Positions 40,209-50,155 are shown, counted from the stretch's first letter. The stretch: 64,000 nt of DNA from Psychrobacter sp. FDAARGOS_221 (GCF_002313155.2 NZ_NWFK02000001.1:1116001-1180000), one strand, 5' to 3'. Made by a program: numbers and translations. Notes: a model not told the origin generated them from the letters alone.

Positions 40209-40931
40209 TTATTGCTGGCAAGGATTAGATATAGTGAAAAGACTTATTCTGCTTTCAGAAGATCTATCGAATACCTCAACATCACCTGTTTTATTAAACA
40301 TTAAATCATACTTAGGCAGTACATCAGACTCAATGTTGCCAACTGTTTGCACTAAATCAATACGGTTTTCTGAAAAAAACGGAGTGGCAACCCACATTTT
40401 CTTATCATAGTCGTACTCTACAGCACACTCTGTTTTTGTATCATAATCAAAGAAGTAATCAAAACCCTGCTTCTTACCCTGTCGACCAACTAATATATTG
40501 CCAGCGCAATAACTGCCACAAGCTAAGTTAAACAGATAAATATCATCATTTAGCTTTTTAATTCGGGAATGTGACCACCCATATCCGTCGTATTCATCCA
40601 TAAATTGTGATTCAACAACCGTACCATCATCTAGCGTTTCAACTTTTAGTACATAGCCTGCTTCACAAGCCAACATATCTGAACCCATATAAACAGATTT
40701 TGTGCAAATCTTAGTTAAATAAAATGGCAGAGGGTCTGATCTACCTGCTTTTGATTTATCAATGTCAGCTTGAGTAGCAAAGTGGTTAGGCGTATTGCCA
40801 TATGCCTGAAGCAAGCTAATATTAGCAACAGCAATACCAACAAATAATAAGCACCAGAAACCCCGAATATTCAGTACATAACTTATCAAAATCTTCGATA
40901 ACAACTCTTTATCTAACTTCCGATAAGGCAT
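40209..40931 (-). CDS. Unrecognised exported protein linked to the WG-repeat gene
   Basis: About 240 residues with an N-terminal hydrophobic segment (residues 20-40, GFWCLLFVGIAVANISLL) that is a signal peptide or anchor, then a soluble domain with several Cys (KICTKS, LACEAG, FNLACGSYCAGN, and a C-terminal NPCQQ) that may form disulfides. No family was recognised. It overlaps the end of the WG-repeat gene by 23 bp; the ATG at 40931 has AGGATG eight bases upstream, whereas the ATG at 40940 has none. The overlap indicates translational coupling and a shared role. It is the last gene before the epimerase-like gene. Confidence 0.72.
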   Translation of the reverse strand: MPYRKLDKELLSKILISYVLNIRGFWCLLFVGIAVANISLLQAYGNTPNHFATQADIDKSKAGRSDPLPFYLTKICTKSVYMGSDMLACEAGYVLKVETLDDGTVVESQFMDEYDGYGWSHSRIKKLNDDIYLFNLACGSYCAGNILVGRQGKKQGFDYFFDYDTKTECAVEYDYDKKMWVATPFFSENRIDLVQTVGNIESDVLPKYDLMFNKTGDVEVFDRSSESRISLFTISNPCQQ

Positions 40932-42591
40932 TTTTAGCATCCTGTACGCTATTATATATAATAGGTTTTATAACGTTATTATTAACGCCTAAAACACCAT
41001 ATTTACCAGAATCTTCAACGATAAAAACACCGTTAACATCAATTATGCTGTCATAAATAAAAGGGATGAGGACAGTATCGATATTAAAGACACCATACTG
41101 TTTGTTGCTACTGGCGATATAAATATTCAGAGTGTCTTCACCATAATACTCATTAGTAATTGAGTTACTAGAGAAATATTGCTTGTCGTCTTCACCGATT
41201 TTATTATATGTTTCATCTGGAAAAGGAATATATTGATCTAGCCCTGTCTCCGCTTCGAACTCTGAGGTTTCTTCATTCCATGTGATTATATCTTCAGTTA
41301 CCCTTATGTCATCGGTATCGACACTTTGTGCAGGTTGTAGCGTATCAAAGTAACGACGTACAATTAATGCATTGCCTGATTGATCCACCTCTGCCAAACC
41401 TAACTTACCCGCTCGCTCAACCAAAAACTTCTGATTGGGTTTGACTATAATTCGATCGTAATTAGCGTCCAATATTATCTCAGCCCAATTATTAATGATG
41501 CCAACCTTGCCATTTTTTGAAAACTGATAGAAGTTGCCACGTAAATCTTTTATGGGCTCATCTGAGGTCAGTAGCACTTCTCCTTTCAGCGTTATTAAAT
41601 TTTCCCTAATCGTATCTTTTTCCTGAGGTCGCCAATAGACAGAATCTACTTCACCTTGACTGGCTTCAATATGGTTTAGAATAAAAGGCGTAAAGGTCTG
41701 TGTATTGAAATAAATAATCGACTGCATAGGTGCCAGGGGAACACTCCATTGGCCATTAGGCTGAATCAATCCTAGTTTATTATCAATACGTACTTTTAGC
41801 GCATTTGTCTCATCAATATCATAAACAGACTCACATGTGTCGTTCATGACACTCATTTCATCATAAATAAGAGGGACAACCATGTCCCCATGCTGATTAA
41901 TCACGCCAGACTTGTCATTCTGATCAACTTGAAAATAACCTTGCTGACTTTCAGTATCGTAATGAATGGCGGTAATGCGAACCGCTGTATTTTGCTTATC
42001 AGCACCATTAGTTATGCCTGCGTGAGATTTGGCAGGGTAAATAACCTGTCCATCATGCGTCATCAAAGTATCGCTTTGATGCCCTTGGTATTGTGTGGTT
42101 AAGATCACTAATTCATCATCTACCAAATCAATACCTTGATATTTAAAGTCATAAATGAGCTTACCGGTCGGATTGATTAGTCCATAGTTGGAGCTGGTAT
42201 CGCCTTTATTATTAGCTTTAATACCAATAGCTTTTCTATCGTCACCTTGTGGCGTATCACTATTTGCTTGCTTTGCAATAATATAGCCATTGGTATAGAC
42301 CTCTATATCATATAACCTTTGATATAGAGGCCTGCCTTGAGCATCTTTAACTGTGAAGAAGTCGCCCTTTTTCTCTAAGCGAATGTCTTTTAAAACCTCA
42401 TTCATATCAAGCACAGTGCCAGCTGGTACTATAAACTTGTTGTTGTTATCACTATAATTTACGCCAACCCCCCGATAATAACAGCTATTGATTTCGGCAT
42501 AGGTTATTGTGGCTGAACTCATTAATACAGCAAAAATAATCAGAGATTTAATGCCTGTTGAAAGATATTTACTGCATAAGATTAAGGACAT
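40909..42591 (-). CDS. Exported WG-repeat protein
   Basis: The 560-residue protein has a signal peptide (about 1-32, ending TYA) and at least six WG-type beta repeats, recognisable from units such as YGLINPTGKLIYDFKYQGI, SGVINQHGDMVVPLIYDEM, LGLIQPNGQWSVPLAP, VGIINNWAEIILDANYDRI, YGVFNIDTVLIPFIYDSI and YGVLGVNNNVIKPIIYNSV. WG repeats form surface-exposed beta structures; their ligands are mostly unknown. The gene overlaps the following one, and the pair stands in a stretch of envelope-type genes. Domain call is good, function open. Confidence 0.85.
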   Translation of the reverse strand: MSLILCSKYLSTGIKSLIIFAVLMSSATITYAEINSCYYRGVGVNYSDNNNKFIVPAGTVLDMNEVLKDIRLEKKGDFFTVKDAQGRPLYQRLYDIEVYTNGYIIAKQANSDTPQGDDRKAIGIKANNKGDTSSNYGLINPTGKLIYDFKYQGIDLVDDELVILTTQYQGHQSDTLMTHDGQVIYPAKSHAGITNGADKQNTAVRITAIHYDTESQQGYFQVDQNDKSGVINQHGDMVVPLIYDEMSVMNDTCESVYDIDETNALKVRIDNKLGLIQPNGQWSVPLAPMQSIIYFNTQTFTPFILNHIEASQGEVDSVYWRPQEKDTIRENLITLKGEVLLTSDEPIKDLRGNFYQFSKNGKVGIINNWAEIILDANYDRIIVKPNQKFLVERAGKLGLAEVDQSGNALIVRRYFDTLQPAQSVDTDDIRVTEDIITWNEETSEFEAETGLDQYIPFPDETYNKIGEDDKQYFSSNSITNEYYGEDTLNIYIASSNKQYGVFNIDTVLIPFIYDSIIDVNGVFIVEDSGKYGVLGVNNNVIKPIIYNSVQDAKNALSEVR

Positions 42592-42688
42592 AGTGAGGGT
42601 TAATACCTGATTGGTTGTTATAAAGAAAATGAAGAAGAGTATTTAGCAAGGATACGGAAGCTGTTTTTTTAAAATAAACAATATATCA

Positions 42689-44104
42689 TCAATCTTTAAC
42701 CAACCACTCAACCGTCTGATTTAATACGCGCTCATCAGTCAATAAAGCAAAATGACTGACCTCATAAAACACCGCTTTATGCGTATCAGAAACACCCAAA
42801 GTTTGCGCCGGTGTATGCTCCCCCAAAGCTGAAGGAATATTTACCAAGCCATCACCCAACAACTGACTCATATCTGACTCATCCTCCGCCTGACTTAAGC
42901 TGCCTGCTAAAAAATAACTGCTAATATGCTCAGGCAATGGCGTAAAGTGACGCACCTCATCCGGCAAAACACTACGTGATTGTAGCAACTGCCAATCCTC
43001 ATCTCTAACACTGCCATGACGCAGGTCAACAATACCCACACTGCGGATATAGCCAAGTTTGGCCAACGCGCCCGCAAAAGGCAGCTTGGCGATACTTTGT
43101 TGCACAAAATCACCGATACGTTCTAGCACCGCACCATGATGCGGCGTACCTAGCGTGATTAGTTTACCTACCTTTTCTACCCACTCATATTGAGCTTGAG
43201 TACCGTAATAAAGCGCACTACGCGAGACCAGCCCGCCCATACTGTGCCCAACCAAATCTATTTGGCTGATATCAGGATTCTCGGTAATTAGATGATCTAA
43301 CAGCGCTGCAAACTGACGACCATTGGTCGAGATACGCTGGCCAGTATTGTAACTAACATAGTATAGAGTGACTTCAGGCAAGGCTCTTAATATGGCCAAC
43401 CCAAGACCCTGTGGATTAGTAGGTTGCCAGTTGATATGACCCATACACAGGCCATGCAACAAGATAACCACTCTACCAGTGATAGGATCAGCTTGTCTGT
43501 TAGTCTGTGTTGTATTGGCGGTGGTGTTTAGTCTGTCTGAATTGGCTGAACTATTTGGGTTGGCTAAGCTATCTGATCTTACAGGACGCTTGATACTAAC
43601 TGACATTGGCTTGATTTGCATCTGAGCGCTTAAATGATGCTTATCATCTAAACCAAGATGCTTGTCAAATTTATATAGCGTCATCGGTAACGCCAGCGGA
43701 TTGTGATTACTAACAAGATGATCGCCCATTACCCCATTAATGACATTGACCGCCGCATTCAGGTGTGAGGGTAAAGGCTGAGTAGGCAGATGACGAGTGA
43801 GGTGACTGTACTGAGTAATACCTAAACTAAGGCCATGCCCGACCACTGAAGTTATCCCCTTCACCACTCCATAGACTCGCCCGCTGATGCCCTTGTTCCA
43901 AAGCCGACCGTATCTATGATTGAGCAAACCCAAAGGACGCAGCACAATTTCGCGGTGTATTGCTTCCACAATACCGGTGGTTTCAATCACCCCGATGATA
44001 GCCAACTGACTCATCCCAGCGACGAAATCACTGATTGAGATGAAGGTCATATCAGACTGGCTATCTACCACAATAGGGTCTGATTGCTTAGCAGAGTCGA
44101 CCAT
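42689..44104 (-). CDS. Alpha/beta hydrolase, lipase or PGAP1-like
   Basis: The 471-residue protein has an alpha/beta hydrolase core from about residue 210: oxyanion strand VVILLHGLCMGH, nucleophile elbow VGHSMGGL with Ser288, a TLGTPHHGA segment, then LGDGLVNIPSALG with the likely Asp and VSHFALLTD with the likely His. The first 200 residues form a predicted helical domain without signal peptide, followed by an Asn/Ser/Thr-rich insertion at about 176-207. GHSMGG with TPHHGA is typical of lipases and PGAP1-like esterases acting on lipids. The substrate is unknown. Confidence 0.85.
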   Translation of the reverse strand: MVDSAKQSDPIVVDSQSDMTFISISDFVAGMSQLAIIGVIETTGIVEAIHREIVLRPLGLLNHRYGRLWNKGISGRVYGVVKGITSVVGHGLSLGITQYSHLTRHLPTQPLPSHLNAAVNVINGVMGDHLVSNHNPLALPMTLYKFDKHLGLDDKHHLSAQMQIKPMSVSIKRPVRSDSLANPNSSANSDRLNTTANTTQTNRQADPITGRVVILLHGLCMGHINWQPTNPQGLGLAILRALPEVTLYYVSYNTGQRISTNGRQFAALLDHLITENPDISQIDLVGHSMGGLVSRSALYYGTQAQYEWVEKVGKLITLGTPHHGAVLERIGDFVQQSIAKLPFAGALAKLGYIRSVGIVDLRHGSVRDEDWQLLQSRSVLPDEVRHFTPLPEHISSYFLAGSLSQAEDESDMSQLLGDGLVNIPSALGEHTPAQTLGVSDTHKAVFYEVSHFALLTDERVLNQTVEWLVKD

Positions 44105-44269
44105 AATTTCACATCCATGTTTTGTTTGGCATCTATAGCAGACGTCGGTGAAAGGATAGCGCGTGTCCGTGTCATTGATATTAATATGATCGATTGACTC
44201 GCACTATCAATTTATTTGAACAGCCATGTTTTATATCTAAGTTATTTCTTTATCCAATAACTGCTCAAC

Positions 44270-46414
44270 TTAAAAATACTTAACATAGGCCAGTTGAACG
44301 TCCTCACGTCCTTCAATTCTATCTTGTAACTCGTAGCTACCCTGCAAGCGAATTGCCTGATTTTGTCCCAAATCATACTGAGCACCAAGACTTAGAATGG
44401 GCTGCCAATAATGCCCTCTGACTTGATCAGAATGAGTACTGCCATGATACCAATAAGGCAGTTGCAGCTCACCGACCAAACGTGCATTGCGCGCGAATTG
44501 ATAGCGGCAACCTAGATTGACGCCCGCACCCACTCGAAAGCCTTTCGAGATGCCCTTACCTACTTGCGCCATACCTGTCCCCATTGCATAGCACAGATGT
44601 GGAGGCAGTTCGCCAGATCCAGCTTTTGGTGTACCAAAGGCAGCCGAAATTCCTTTTTCATAGCCTAGGCTTCCGACCAAATGACGGCTGTCATTGTCTG
44701 AGTTTTCTCTGGTTCTAAACGCTTGAGAGCCATCTTTAACTTGAGTTGCTTCAACATTGATGCCCCAGCTTGATAGCAAAGAGTCACCACTATAAGCGGT
44801 ATTAATGGGATTAAAAGATCGGCCACGTACTAACGTTAACTGCTGCAACTCAACGCGATCGTGATTACCTTTAGATTTTTCATCATCGGCATATACTCTA
44901 ATCTCAGCAGACCCAGCCTCTAGATGGAAGTTTTCTGGGAAACCGCTAGGGCTATCAAGAGGGCCATTAAAGCCGCCTCTATATGATAAGCTCAGATAGC
45001 CGGTGTCATCGGTGCTACCGGCTGCGACCATAAAGCGCTGCAGTGAATGTGCGTCTAATGGATTATTGTCTACAGGCTGTAGCGATGTTTTAACCAGCTT
45101 GTGGTCTGCGCTGATGCTACTATCAGGTAATTGTGAAAGCTGTGGGTTATTACGCTTAGCCTGTTCTAAGGTCTTATCTGCTGGCAAAAAGCGCTGCTGT
45201 TTTAATAAGCCTTCTTTATCCAGCAAACGAACGACATCAAACGGCACCACTGCCAGCTTAAAAGCATCAAGCAGATTGCCTTCAGGACGAACGATATCAA
45301 TATAGCGCAATATCTCCGAAGCACAGTTATCTAAAGTGAAGTAGTAAGGTAGCTCTAAATCTTTTGACTCCCAGACATGACGCATAATCTGCTGTACTTC
45401 TTCTTCATTTAAATCAAGCACATAAGTCCAGACATCACGGCTGTCACGCTGTAAGTATTCAGCCAGCTTTTGTGGAAAGGGCTCAATGGTGATGTCATTA
45501 TTGTAGCCGCCAAACGCTGAGTTAATCGCATATTTAAACATCGAGTCATCAGGGTCTCCTGCTACGGTGTCATTTAATGCATGCGCTTTGTCAATGGCAG
45601 CTGGGTCAGCCAAACTTGCGGTTGAGTCAATTAATAGTAAAGTGTGACCGAATGCAGAGACCAATCTATCAGGATATTCTTCGGCATGAACCACTGACAG
45701 CTGCTGCGGGTCAAGCTGTTGCAACCAAGCGTCAAACTCAGGACATTCTGTGCTCACCTCTTCAATACCCAGCTGTGTTTTTAGCCAATGAGTACGTGCC
45801 GGAAAGCGGCAAGCCACACTGTCGTTTTTGTCGACAGCGCTGCTATCAATGCCATCTCCATTCATACTCTGGGTCACGGTGGCACGAATAAAGGCCTCCA
45901 ACTCAGCTTGCGGATTGTGCTTGCCTTGCTCACTGACAAAAAAGTCAGCGCTGTCCACTTCACTGTCATAGCGGCGTTGATTGTCAGGACCTTTGGGACC
46001 CTTGGCATGATAAAAATGAAGTCGCAACCAACTAGGATGTGTTGCCAGTTGCTTTTGATTGGCGCGTTCAATTAATTCATCAATCAACGCTTGCTGATTG
46101 GTTGTTGAGCTAGATTGCAGCTGGGTTTGATTTTGGGTTTGAGTCAGTTCGCTTGATGCTTGACTGACATTTACCTCATTAGCCATATCCTGAGCATGGG
46201 CCGCCATCATAGCGCCACTACTAATGGCCACACCGCCAATAGTGAGCTGCTTTAAAGCAGTCGCAACTACTGATGGCAGCAGCTTTTTGGGTAACACTGG
46301 TGTAGCGAGAGGTACCGGCTTACTATAGTTATGCGGCTTAGCGCAATTTTTAGCCATTTTTTTCTGCGTGTGTGACTGTGATTTTTTTGAATGATTAAGC
46401 ATTGAGGCAAACAT
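44270..46414 (-). CDS. Exported DUF4105 (Lnb N-terminal periplasmic domain-like) outer membrane protein
   Basis: About 714 residues. The N-terminal 80 residues hold a long basic start and a hydrophobic signal-like segment (around 45-70, ending AHA), then a Gln/Ser-rich linker. The central part has the DUF4105 pattern, including HPSWLRLHFYHAK, PARTHWLKTQL, SAFGHTLLLID and YYFTLDNCASEILRYID. The last 250 residues read as amphipathic strands ending in an aromatic residue (LAYVKYF), as in an outer membrane beta barrel. The ATG at 46414 has AGGG seven bases upstream. Homologues are annotated only by domain. Adjacent to, but divergent from, ampD. Confidence 0.8.
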   Translation of the reverse strand: MFASMLNHSKKSQSHTQKKMAKNCAKPHNYSKPVPLATPVLPKKLLPSVVATALKQLTIGGVAISSGAMMAAHAQDMANEVNVSQASSELTQTQNQTQLQSSSTTNQQALIDELIERANQKQLATHPSWLRLHFYHAKGPKGPDNQRRYDSEVDSADFFVSEQGKHNPQAELEAFIRATVTQSMNGDGIDSSAVDKNDSVACRFPARTHWLKTQLGIEEVSTECPEFDAWLQQLDPQQLSVVHAEEYPDRLVSAFGHTLLLIDSTASLADPAAIDKAHALNDTVAGDPDDSMFKYAINSAFGGYNNDITIEPFPQKLAEYLQRDSRDVWTYVLDLNEEEVQQIMRHVWESKDLELPYYFTLDNCASEILRYIDIVRPEGNLLDAFKLAVVPFDVVRLLDKEGLLKQQRFLPADKTLEQAKRNNPQLSQLPDSSISADHKLVKTSLQPVDNNPLDAHSLQRFMVAAGSTDDTGYLSLSYRGGFNGPLDSPSGFPENFHLEAGSAEIRVYADDEKSKGNHDRVELQQLTLVRGRSFNPINTAYSGDSLLSSWGINVEATQVKDGSQAFRTRENSDNDSRHLVGSLGYEKGISAAFGTPKAGSGELPPHLCYAMGTGMAQVGKGISKGFRVGAGVNLGCRYQFARNARLVGELQLPYWYHGSTHSDQVRGHYWQPILSLGAQYDLGQNQAIRLQGSYELQDRIEGREDVQLAYVKYF

Positions 46415-46559
46415 AGCCACCCTTTATATAATGAAGTTTTATAATCAACCAATGAAAGATAGTTAGTAACTTATTTTGCTAATGAATTGCTAATCGATAG
46501 TTATATTTTCGGCTTATAATCGTTAAAATTATCAGGTAAGATGATGACTGAGGCGTGTC

Positions 46560-47207
46560 ATGATTGTTATTACTTCTTATGCCTCATACCCTATCGAGCC
46601 GTATACAATGGAGCAGCACAATATGAAGCAGACCATGAGTGTCACCGCTGGCCGATTAACCGAAGCACAATGGTTAGCCTCGCCTAACTTTAATCAGCGC
46701 CCAGAGGGCACGTCAATTAGCGCCATTGTTATTCACAATATCAGCTTGCCGCCCAATGAGTTTGGTCAAACCGATGCTAATGGACAGCACTATGTCAAAG
46801 CGTTTTTTACCAATCGCTTAGACTGGGAAGCGCATCCTTATTTCAAGACCATCGAAGGCTTTGAGGTGTCGGCGCACCTATTCATCGAGCGTGATGGCCA
46901 AGTTACGCAACTGGTCAACTTTGACGATAGAGCTTGGCATGCCGGCCGCTCAAGCTATCTTGGTCAGCCTGAATGTAATGATTATAGCATTGGTATCGAG
47001 CTTGAGGGCTCAGACTATCAAGCATTTACAGATAAACAGTACGATAGCTTGGCTCAGGTAGTGGCCGCTCTATATCAGGCTTATCCAAAAACACGTCGCC
47101 ATCTCACCGGTCATAGTGACATTGCGCCTGGACGCAAAACGGATCCAGGTGACTACTTTGACTGGGCAAGACTGCGCCAACAAGTCAGTCAGCTAGTTGA
47201 TGATTAA
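46560..47207 (+). CDS. ampD: 1,6-anhydro-N-acetylmuramyl-L-alanine amidase AmpD
   Basis: AmpD is the cytosolic zinc amidase that removes the peptide from anhydro-muropeptides in wall recycling and controls ampC induction. The 215-residue sequence has the amidase_2 fold with zinc ligands at about His59 (IVIHNISLPP), His185 (TGHSDIAPGRKTDPG) and Asp195, and Glu147 in IGIELEGSDY. It carries an N-terminal extension of about 25 residues before the typical start; the ATG at 46560 has GAGG six bases upstream, but later ATGs at 46608 to 46635 are possible. Confidence 0.94.
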   Translation: MIVITSYASYPIEPYTMEQHNMKQTMSVTAGRLTEAQWLASPNFNQRPEGTSISAIVIHNISLPPNEFGQTDANGQHYVKAFFTNRLDWEAHPYFKTIEGFEVSAHLFIERDGQVTQLVNFDDRAWHAGRSSYLGQPECNDYSIGIELEGSDYQAFTDKQYDSLAQVVAALYQAYPKTRRHLTGHSDIAPGRKTDPGDYFDWARLRQQVSQLVDD

Positions 47208-47273
47208 TTTTGCTCAGTTGCTTAACTGCTTAACCAATTAGCTGCTTAGTATTTGGCAGCTCACTAGAAAGTA

Positions 47274-48209
47274 TTAGCTGTTTGACTCAAGCAAACGCTG
47301 ACATTGCAAAATAACCGGCAAGTCTACCATGACCCCGTCAATGGCAAAAATACTGTCACCGGTCTGCTTATAATGATCGATGACCTGCTTGGCAAATTGT
47401 AGCTGCTGTTCTGTGACATTAAACGCCTGATTGACCACAGCCACTTGACTGGGATGGATACACAACATCCCAGAAAAGCCTAAATCTGATGCGTAACCTG
47501 CAACTGAGGTCATAGCCTCTGTGTCTTTAAAATTAGCATAAATACTTTCAATCGGCGCCATCAAATGGTGAGCCTTGCTAGCGATCAACATCTGCATCCG
47601 TAATTGTCCAAAAAAATCCGCTTCTGCTTGTGAGCCCGTGCGCAAATTAAGCTCATTGGCAATATCTAGACGACCATAGCTGATGGCTTGTAACCCTGAT
47701 ACTTGGGTAATGTCAGTGAGATTACTGATGCCAAGTGCTGACTCAATTTGTGCAATCACTGGTGTTTGAAGCTGCTGCGTGACTTGACGCACCTGTGCTG
47801 AGCTACTGACCTTGGGCAATATAATACCGGCCAGCTTACTGCTATTTGACTGTTCACTGTCATTATTACTGTCAATCAACTGATGACACAGCTGCATATC
47901 TGACTGCCATGACACCTCATCTTGATCAGGATTATTGATGCGTAACCACAGATGAGGCAAAAAAGAGCGCTCATCAGGCTTTTGCTGTTGATCCAATACG
48001 AAACTGGCCACATTCTGACGCGCTTGCTGCTTATGAGTGGCATCGACCGCATCCTCTAGGTCAATAATAACTGCATCAGCACCACTATTCATTGCTTTAA
48101 TAAATCGATCTGAGCGCATGGCCGGTACAAACAGCCAACTACGCGGGGTTAGCAGTGGCGCTTTGTTGAGTCTAGATAAGCCATTATTATTGGTCATTGC
48201 TGTCATCAT
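47274..48209 (-). CDS. HpcH/HpaI aldolase or citrate lyase beta-like CoA ester lyase
   Basis: The roughly 310-residue TIM-barrel protein matches the CitE family: RSWLFVPAMRSDRFIKA, then IDLEDAVDATHK, LPKVSS, IAQIESALGI, YGRLDIANEL and CIHPSQVAVV in the conserved order. The acidic metal ligands in IESALG and GRLDIAN are present. CitE-like stand-alone proteins cleave or hydrolyse malyl-CoA or citramalyl-CoA esters; no CitD or CitF partner is nearby, so it is not a citrate lyase subunit. It has an Asn/Ser-rich insertion (DSNNDSEQSNSSK). The start is ambiguous among ATGs at 48209, 48206 and 48197. Confidence 0.86.
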   Translation of the reverse strand: MMTAMTNNNGLSRLNKAPLLTPRSWLFVPAMRSDRFIKAMNSGADAVIIDLEDAVDATHKQQARQNVASFVLDQQQKPDERSFLPHLWLRINNPDQDEVSWQSDMQLCHQLIDSNNDSEQSNSSKLAGIILPKVSSSAQVRQVTQQLQTPVIAQIESALGISNLTDITQVSGLQAISYGRLDIANELNLRTGSQAEADFFGQLRMQMLIASKAHHLMAPIESIYANFKDTEAMTSVAGYASDLGFSGMLCIHPSQVAVVNQAFNVTEQQLQFAKQVIDHYKQTGDSIFAIDGVMVDLPVILQCQRLLESNS

Positions 48210-48398
48210 CCTTGTGTTTATATTTATCACTGTCTTTAATTACTGTTTTTGGTTATTTAGTTTAAAAGCTCTCTAACAATAGCGCTGTAGCGTGCCGTGC
48301 TGTCTGTCGTTCGTCTCATTATTTAGATTGATACATCCGTGACTTGCACTGGTTTCATTATAATTTCATCTGTCATCATCATTCTAGCCGTGAGATAG

Positions 48399-48407
48399 TG
48401 CTATAAT
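48399..48407 (+). promoter_or_regulatory. Candidate extended -10 promoter of murJ
   Basis: The plus strand reads TAGTGCTATAATTTGCGC, with TG one base before a perfect TATAAT, 86 bp before the murJ ATG. There is no good -35. Confidence 0.5.
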
Positions 48408-48492
48408 TTGCGCTATTTTTAAAAAGTGGTACATTTTTTTATAATACCTCTTTTGTAAAACCTTTTGAATTGAACACAGGCATTTACATAAC

Positions 48493-50043
48493 ATGGCAAA
48501 AAGTAAACTGTTTCGCTCGACGATGATCGTCAGCTCAATGACCATGCTATCACGTATATTAGGCCTTGTACGCGATATGGTTCTGATGGGCGTGTTTGGT
48601 GCTGGCGGTCTGATGGACGCCTTTTTGGTCGCCTTTAAAATCCCTAACTTTCTGCGTCGTCTATTTGCTGAAGGTGCCTTCAGCCAAGCGTTTGTTCCTG
48701 TGTTATCCGAGTACAAAGAGCGCTTTACCTTACAAGAGGTACAGATTTTAATCAGTCGCACCTCTGGCGCTTTGTTGTCGATTTTAACCATGCTCACCGT
48801 GGTTGTCATGTTGGCATCACCTTGGGTCATTACTTTATTTGCCCCAGGCTTTGCTGATGATCCGTACAAGTTCAATACCGCCAGTGAATTGCTGCGCCTC
48901 ACCTTCCCTTACTTATTATTTATCTCAATGACCGCCTTTGCCGGCAGTATCCTACAAAGTTATGGCCGCTTTGCCGCACCTGCTGTGGCACCGGTACTGC
49001 TTAACTTATGTATGATTGCCGGTGCGCTAATTTTTGCGCCTATGTTTGATAAGCCCATTATGGCGTTGGGTTATGCGGTGGCAATCGCTGGATTACTACA
49101 ATTCTTTATTCAGTTGCCGCAGTTGTACTTACAAAAGCTGTTGGTTGGTCCTAAGATTGACTTTCAGCACGAAGGCGTTCGCCGTATTTTAAAACTGATG
49201 TTACCGGCCATCTTTGGGGTGTCAGTCACTCAGATTAACTTGCTGCTTAACACCATCTTAGCGTCATTAATGATTACCGGCTCAGTATCTTGGTTATATG
49301 CAGCAGAGCGTTTAACCGAACTGCCTTTAGGTCTAATCGGTGTTGCCATTGGTACGGTTATTCTTCCTAGTCTTTCGACCAGTGAAGCCAAAAAGGATGA
49401 CGTAACTTTCCGCAAAACTCTAGATTGGGCAGCACGCCTCATTCTCGTCGTCGGCATGCCAGCGGCTTGTGCATTGTTCGTGTTATCTGATGTACTAATG
49501 CAGACCCTATTCATGCGTGGTGAGTTTGCGCTTGAAGATGCTAATATGAGTGGTTTTGCACTGCGTAGTATGGCAGGCGGTATCTTAGGCTTTATGCTGA
49601 TTAAGATTTTTGCACCAGCATTCTTTGCACGCCAAGACACCAAAACCCCAGTTAAAATCGGTGTAATTACGGTTATTGCCAACATGATCTTTAGCTTAGT
49701 ATTCGTGGGTATTTTCTACTACTTCAAGCTACCTTTGCATGGTGGTCTGGCTCTAGCAACCACAGGTGCTTCTTTTGTGAACGCCGGTTTATTATATTAT
49801 CTACTACACAAGCGTGATCTGTTCCGCTTTGGCCCACATTGGAAAAAACTACTGGCTCAGTTTGTTGTCTCTAGCGCAGTGATGGTTGGCGTCCTTTATA
49901 CGGTTCTACCTTACTTCCCAACCCATTCATCACAATTACATCGTGTGATTGCGCTACTACTTATCTGTGCATTGGGCGCTATCGTGTATGGTGCGGTATT
50001 GCTGGCATCTGGCTTTAGACCACGTCAATTAAAGCATGGCTAG
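48493..50043 (+). CDS. murJ: Lipid II flippase MurJ
   Basis: MurJ flips lipid II across the inner membrane. The 516-residue polytopic protein has about 14 hydrophobic segments and starts with the family-typical block KSKLFRSTMIVSSMTMLSRILGLVRDMVLMGVFGAGG (residues 3 onward; split as TMLSRILGLVRD and FGAGGLMDAF). The conserved RRLFAEGAFSQAFVP near 56-70 is present. It is on the plus strand and is divergent from the CitE-like gene, convergent with the GIY-YIG gene. A terminator follows. Confidence 0.97.
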   Translation: MAKSKLFRSTMIVSSMTMLSRILGLVRDMVLMGVFGAGGLMDAFLVAFKIPNFLRRLFAEGAFSQAFVPVLSEYKERFTLQEVQILISRTSGALLSILTMLTVVVMLASPWVITLFAPGFADDPYKFNTASELLRLTFPYLLFISMTAFAGSILQSYGRFAAPAVAPVLLNLCMIAGALIFAPMFDKPIMALGYAVAIAGLLQFFIQLPQLYLQKLLVGPKIDFQHEGVRRILKLMLPAIFGVSVTQINLLLNTILASLMITGSVSWLYAAERLTELPLGLIGVAIGTVILPSLSTSEAKKDDVTFRKTLDWAARLILVVGMPAACALFVLSDVLMQTLFMRGEFALEDANMSGFALRSMAGGILGFMLIKIFAPAFFARQDTKTPVKIGVITVIANMIFSLVFVGIFYYFKLPLHGGLALATTGASFVNAGLLYYLLHKRDLFRFGPHWKKLLAQFVVSSAVMVGVLYTVLPYFPTHSSQLHRVIALLLICALGAIVYGAVLLASGFRPRQLKHG

Positions 50044-50091
50044 TTTTAGATGTAGTCTTACATTTTCTGATTGAGAATCAGATGAAGTAAA

Positions 50092-50123
50092 TAAAAAGCC
50101 AGCGTTATGCTGGCTTTTTTATT
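50092..50123. terminator. Bidirectional terminator downstream of murJ
   Basis: The hairpin AAAAAGCCAGC / GCTGGCTTTTTT with a four-base loop has A-run and T-run on its two sides. It lies 50 bp past murJ and 30 bp from the convergent stop at 50156. Confidence 0.85.
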
Positions 50124-50155
50124 TCTAGTCATTAAATTAAGCTGCTATTTTCTAT

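Noticed and set aside
47274..48209. Citrate lyase beta subunit as part of a citrate fermentation operon
   Set aside because: No citC, citD, citF or citG genes are nearby; a stand-alone CitE-like lyase fits better.
48384..48902. A 172-codon minus-strand frame opposite the start of murJ
   Set aside because: It is antisense to well-supported murJ codons, is rich in Arg, Ser and Thr as shadow frames usually are, and covers the murJ promoter.
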